NCBI GenBank assembly: GCA_007129055.1
Contig: SKWE01000006.1
Span: forward strand, 1-8,042
Length of the DNA stretch: 8,042 bases
Direction of reading: 5' to 3'
Origin: Syntrophomonadaceae bacterium
Lineage (GTDB): Bacteria; Bacillota; Dethiobacteria; DTU022
In this document: piece after piece, positions 6,441-8,042 of the stretch
Layout: each line of letters opens with the position of its first letter
How positions within the stretch are numbered: the first letter of the stretch is position 1
Program-made: the position numbers and the translations under genes
Notes under the pieces: model-generated
What the model was told of the DNA's origin: nothing
The model's input: the letters and a program-made list of their open reading frames with translations, nothing else
Database searches by the model: none

Positions 6441-6449
6441 TGATATAAT
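6441..6449 (+). promoter_or_regulatory. Extended -10 promoter for the yyaL-type gene
   Basis: The extended -10 TGATATAAT (TG, one base, then consensus TATAAT at 6444-6449) lies about 90 bases before the yyaL ATG. The -35 position 17 bases upstream reads TTTTTC, a poor match, which extended -10 promoters tolerate. Transcription would start near 6456, giving a leader of roughly 80 bases. A second TATAAT at 6469-6474 has no -35 and is less likely. Confidence 0.6.
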
Positions 6450-6472
6450 ATAGTATGTCTATAGGAAATATA

Positions 6473-6508
6473 ATGAAATCTATTCCAGGGCCTACCCTGG
6501 TTGGGTAA
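6473..6508 (+). CDS. Possible 11-codon leader peptide upstream of yyaL
   Basis: A short ORF reads MKSIPGPTLVG and stops at TAA (6506-6508). AGGA (6463-6466) lies 6 bases before its ATG, an acceptable ribosome site, and it falls inside the predicted leader transcript. Its codons run across two overlapping hairpins. It is short enough to occur by chance, and no run of a single regulatory amino acid is present, so translation is only a suggestion. Confidence 0.25.
   Translation: MKSIPGPTLVG
6485..6507 (+). promoter_or_regulatory. Overlapping, mutually exclusive hairpins in the yyaL leader
   Basis: CCAGGG (6485-6490) pairs perfectly with CCCTGG (6495-6500) over a 4-base loop. The same CCC can instead pair within TACCC (6493-6497) and GGGTA (6503-6507) over a 5-base loop. 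Neither is followed by a T-run, so neither is a terminator, and neither covers the AAGGAG site at 6523-6528. An mRNA-stability or translation-linked element, or a protein-binding site on DNA, are the options. Confidence 0.38.
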
Positions 6509-6538
6509 AGAGGATTATTGATAAGGAGTTGAAAAGTT

Positions 6539-8042
6539 ATGGATAATAGTGATGTTAAAAAGGCAAATCGCCTGGTAAATGAAAAGTCACCATACCTGCT
6601 TCAGCATGCTTACAACCCGGTTGACTGGCATCCCTGGGGGGAAGAGGCTTTTCAAAAAGCAAAGGAAGAAAACAAGCCTGTTTTCCTCAGCGTCGGCTAT
6701 TCAACCTGTCACTGGTGCCATGTGATGGAAAAGGACTCTTTTGAAGATGCAGAAGCAGCGGCATTGATCAATAAACATTTTATTCCGGTCAAGGTTGACC
6801 GCGAAGAAAGGCCGGATATCGATCAGAAATACATGGCTGCCTGCCAGGCGCTTACCGGTCAGGGAGGATGGCCTTTAACTGTATTCTTAACCCCTGAAAA
6901 GAAACCGTTCTATGCCGGAACCTTTTTCCCCAAAACTTCACGTTACGGGATTAACGGGTTAATGGAAATATTGCCCCGCCTAAGTGAGTTCTGGGAAAAA
7001 GACCGGGAAAGGGTGGTCAAAGCTGCAGACGAACTGGTTGATGCGCTGCGGAAAATGGCTGCCGGTGAAGAAGCGAAAGGAAAAGATAGGGGAAGCCTGG
7101 GAGATCTGGCGGTTGCTCAGCTTTTAGATAAAGCTTACAGCAGTTTTGAGAACAGTTATGACAGTGAATATGGAGGGTTTGGCAGCGCCCCCAAGTTCCC
7201 GGCCCCTCATCAGTTGCTCTTTCTGTTGCGCCACTGGAAAAGAACAGGCGATGAAAAAGCGAGGGATATGGTTTTGGAAACCATGCGCAGAATGCATCGC
7301 GGCGGGATTTTTGATCAGCTTGGGTTTGGCCTGCACAGGTATTCTGTGGATGAAAAGTGGCTGGTGCCGCATTTCGAAAAAATGCTTTACGACCAGGCCC
7401 TTATTGCCCTGGCGGCCATTGAGGCCTATAAATCTAGCGGTGAGAAGGAAATGGCTATATTTGCCCGCCGTATATTTACTTACCTCTCCAGGGACATGCT
7501 TTCAGGCGAAGGGGCTTTTTATGCTGCCGAAGATGCTGACAGCGAGGGAGAGGAAGGGACTTTTTATGTTTGGCGTCCCGAGGAAATTATCCAAATCCTG
7601 GGCAGTGAAAAAGGGGTAATTATCAACGAATATTACGGGGTAACAGGAAACGGCAATTTCGAGGGTGGAAAAAGTATACTGCACCGCTCGCATGATGACC
7701 CGGCTTTTGCTGAAGCCAGGGGCATATCTGTTGAAGAACTGGATGAACTGCTGGAAGATGCCCGGGAAAAGCTGCTTTCATACCGCGACAAACGCGAAAG
7801 GCCTTTCCTTGATGATAAAATAATAACCTCCTGGAATGGCTTACTGATAGCTGCTCTGGCCAGGGGTTCGGCTGTTCTGAAAGAAAAAGAATACCTGGAA
7901 GCGGCGAAAAAAGCGGCCGCTTTTATAATGAGCAAGATGGCTCTTCCTGACGGACGGCTCATGCGACGTTACCGTGAAGGCGAGGCGGCAATTGACGCTT
8001 TCCTCGATGATTATGCAAACCTGGCCTGGGGGATGCTCGAAA
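6539..8042 (+). CDS. yyaL: YyaL/SPATA20-type thioredoxin-domain protein, 3' end missing
   Basis: The first 501 codons are open to the right edge; family members run near 680-700 residues, so roughly the last quarter is missing. The ATG has AAGGAG (6523-6528) 10 bases upstream. Residues 9-170 are the DUF255 thioredoxin-like domain: NEKSPYLLQHAYNPVDW (14-30), the CHWC redox motif at 57-60 inside GYSTCHWCHVM, KVDREERPDID and TGQGGWPLTVFLTP. From about 185 follows the alpha/alpha-barrel part resembling sugar-epimerase/glycosidase folds, with GGFGSAPKFP (212-221), WLVPHFEKMLYD (274-285), DADSEGEEG (332-340) and DDKIITSWNGL (425-435). These are diagnostic for the family of B. subtilis YyaL and human SPATA20. 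No signal peptide is seen, so it is cytoplasmic. The biochemical reaction of the family is not established; a thiol-dependent role is inferred from CxxC. It is transcribed away from the cyclic-dinucleotide gene. Confidence 0.95.
   Translation, partial: MDNSDVKKANRLVNEKSPYLLQHAYNPVDWHPWGEEAFQKAKEENKPVFLSVGYSTCHWCHVMEKDSFEDAEAAALINKHFIPVKVDREERPDIDQKYMAACQALTGQGGWPLTVFLTPEKKPFYAGTFFPKTSRYGINGLMEILPRLSEFWEKDRERVVKAADELVDALRKMAAGEEAKGKDRGSLGDLAVAQLLDKAYSSFENSYDSEYGGFGSAPKFPAPHQLLFLLRHWKRTGDEKARDMVLETMRRMHRGGIFDQLGFGLHRYSVDEKWLVPHFEKMLYDQALIALAAIEAYKSSGEKEMAIFARRIFTYLSRDMLSGEGAFYAAEDADSEGEEGTFYVWRPEEIIQILGSEKGVIINEYYGVTGNGNFEGGKSILHRSHDDPAFAEARGISVEELDELLEDAREKLLSYRDKRERPFLDDKIITSWNGLLIAALARGSAVLKEKEYLEAAKKAAAFIMSKMALPDGRLMRRYREGEAAIDAFLDDYANLAWGMLE

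Noticed and set aside
7146..7619. 157-codon plus-strand ORF
   Set aside because: It is a frame shadow inside the yyaL-type gene, whose own frame carries family motifs across the same region without a break.
7502..7962. Two minus-strand ORFs (7502-7693 and 7633-7962)
   Set aside because: Both are antisense to the yyaL-type frame and are Ser- or Arg-rich without any recognisable motif or ribosome site.

Overview
The window looks like chromosomal DNA of a low-to-mid-GC Gram-positive-type bacterium, most likely an anaerobic Firmicute of the Clostridia/Peptococcia kind. This is inferred from strong AAGGAG-type ribosome sites before most genes, a TTG start, a lipoprotein with an Ala/Asp/Glu/Pro linker, and a many-helix membrane LuxR regulator. 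No rRNA, tRNA, transposase, CRISPR or phage gene is visible, and no stretch over 300 bases lacks a gene.

Layout. Six genes lie on the minus strand; in transcription order they are: (1) a dCache-HAMP-GGDEF-HD-GYP cyclic-dinucleotide enzyme (6275-4077); (2) a LuxR-type regulator fused to about 12 membrane helices (4014-2629); (3) an AraC-family regulator with an N-terminal cupin (2453-1557); (4) a small GRAM/PH-like protein (1375-1013); (5) a single-pass membrane-anchored protein of unknown family (973-284); (6) a lipoprotein cut by the left edge (206-1). On the plus strand, divergent from gene 1, is a YyaL/SPATA20-type thioredoxin-domain protein (6539 to the right edge, 3' end missing).

How it may work together. 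Genes 1-3 form a sensing block: an extracytoplasmic sensor coupled to cyclic-dinucleotide turnover, a membrane regulator that could read a lipophilic or transported ligand, and a cytoplasmic ligand-binding regulator. Only the 62-base gap between genes 1 and 2 and the 39-base gap between genes 4 and 5 look like plain operon spacing. The roughly 180-base gaps before and after the AraC gene contain inverted repeats and probably hold regulatory sites. Regulatory targets cannot be named from this window.

Points most worth a second look are the Asn in place of the guanine-contacting Asp in the GGDEF domain, the recurring TATTGC/GCAATA half-sites at 1480-1528, and the yyaL leader, where a short ORF with its own ribosome site lies on two mutually exclusive hairpins. 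No wholly new multi-gene system can be claimed from the sequence alone.
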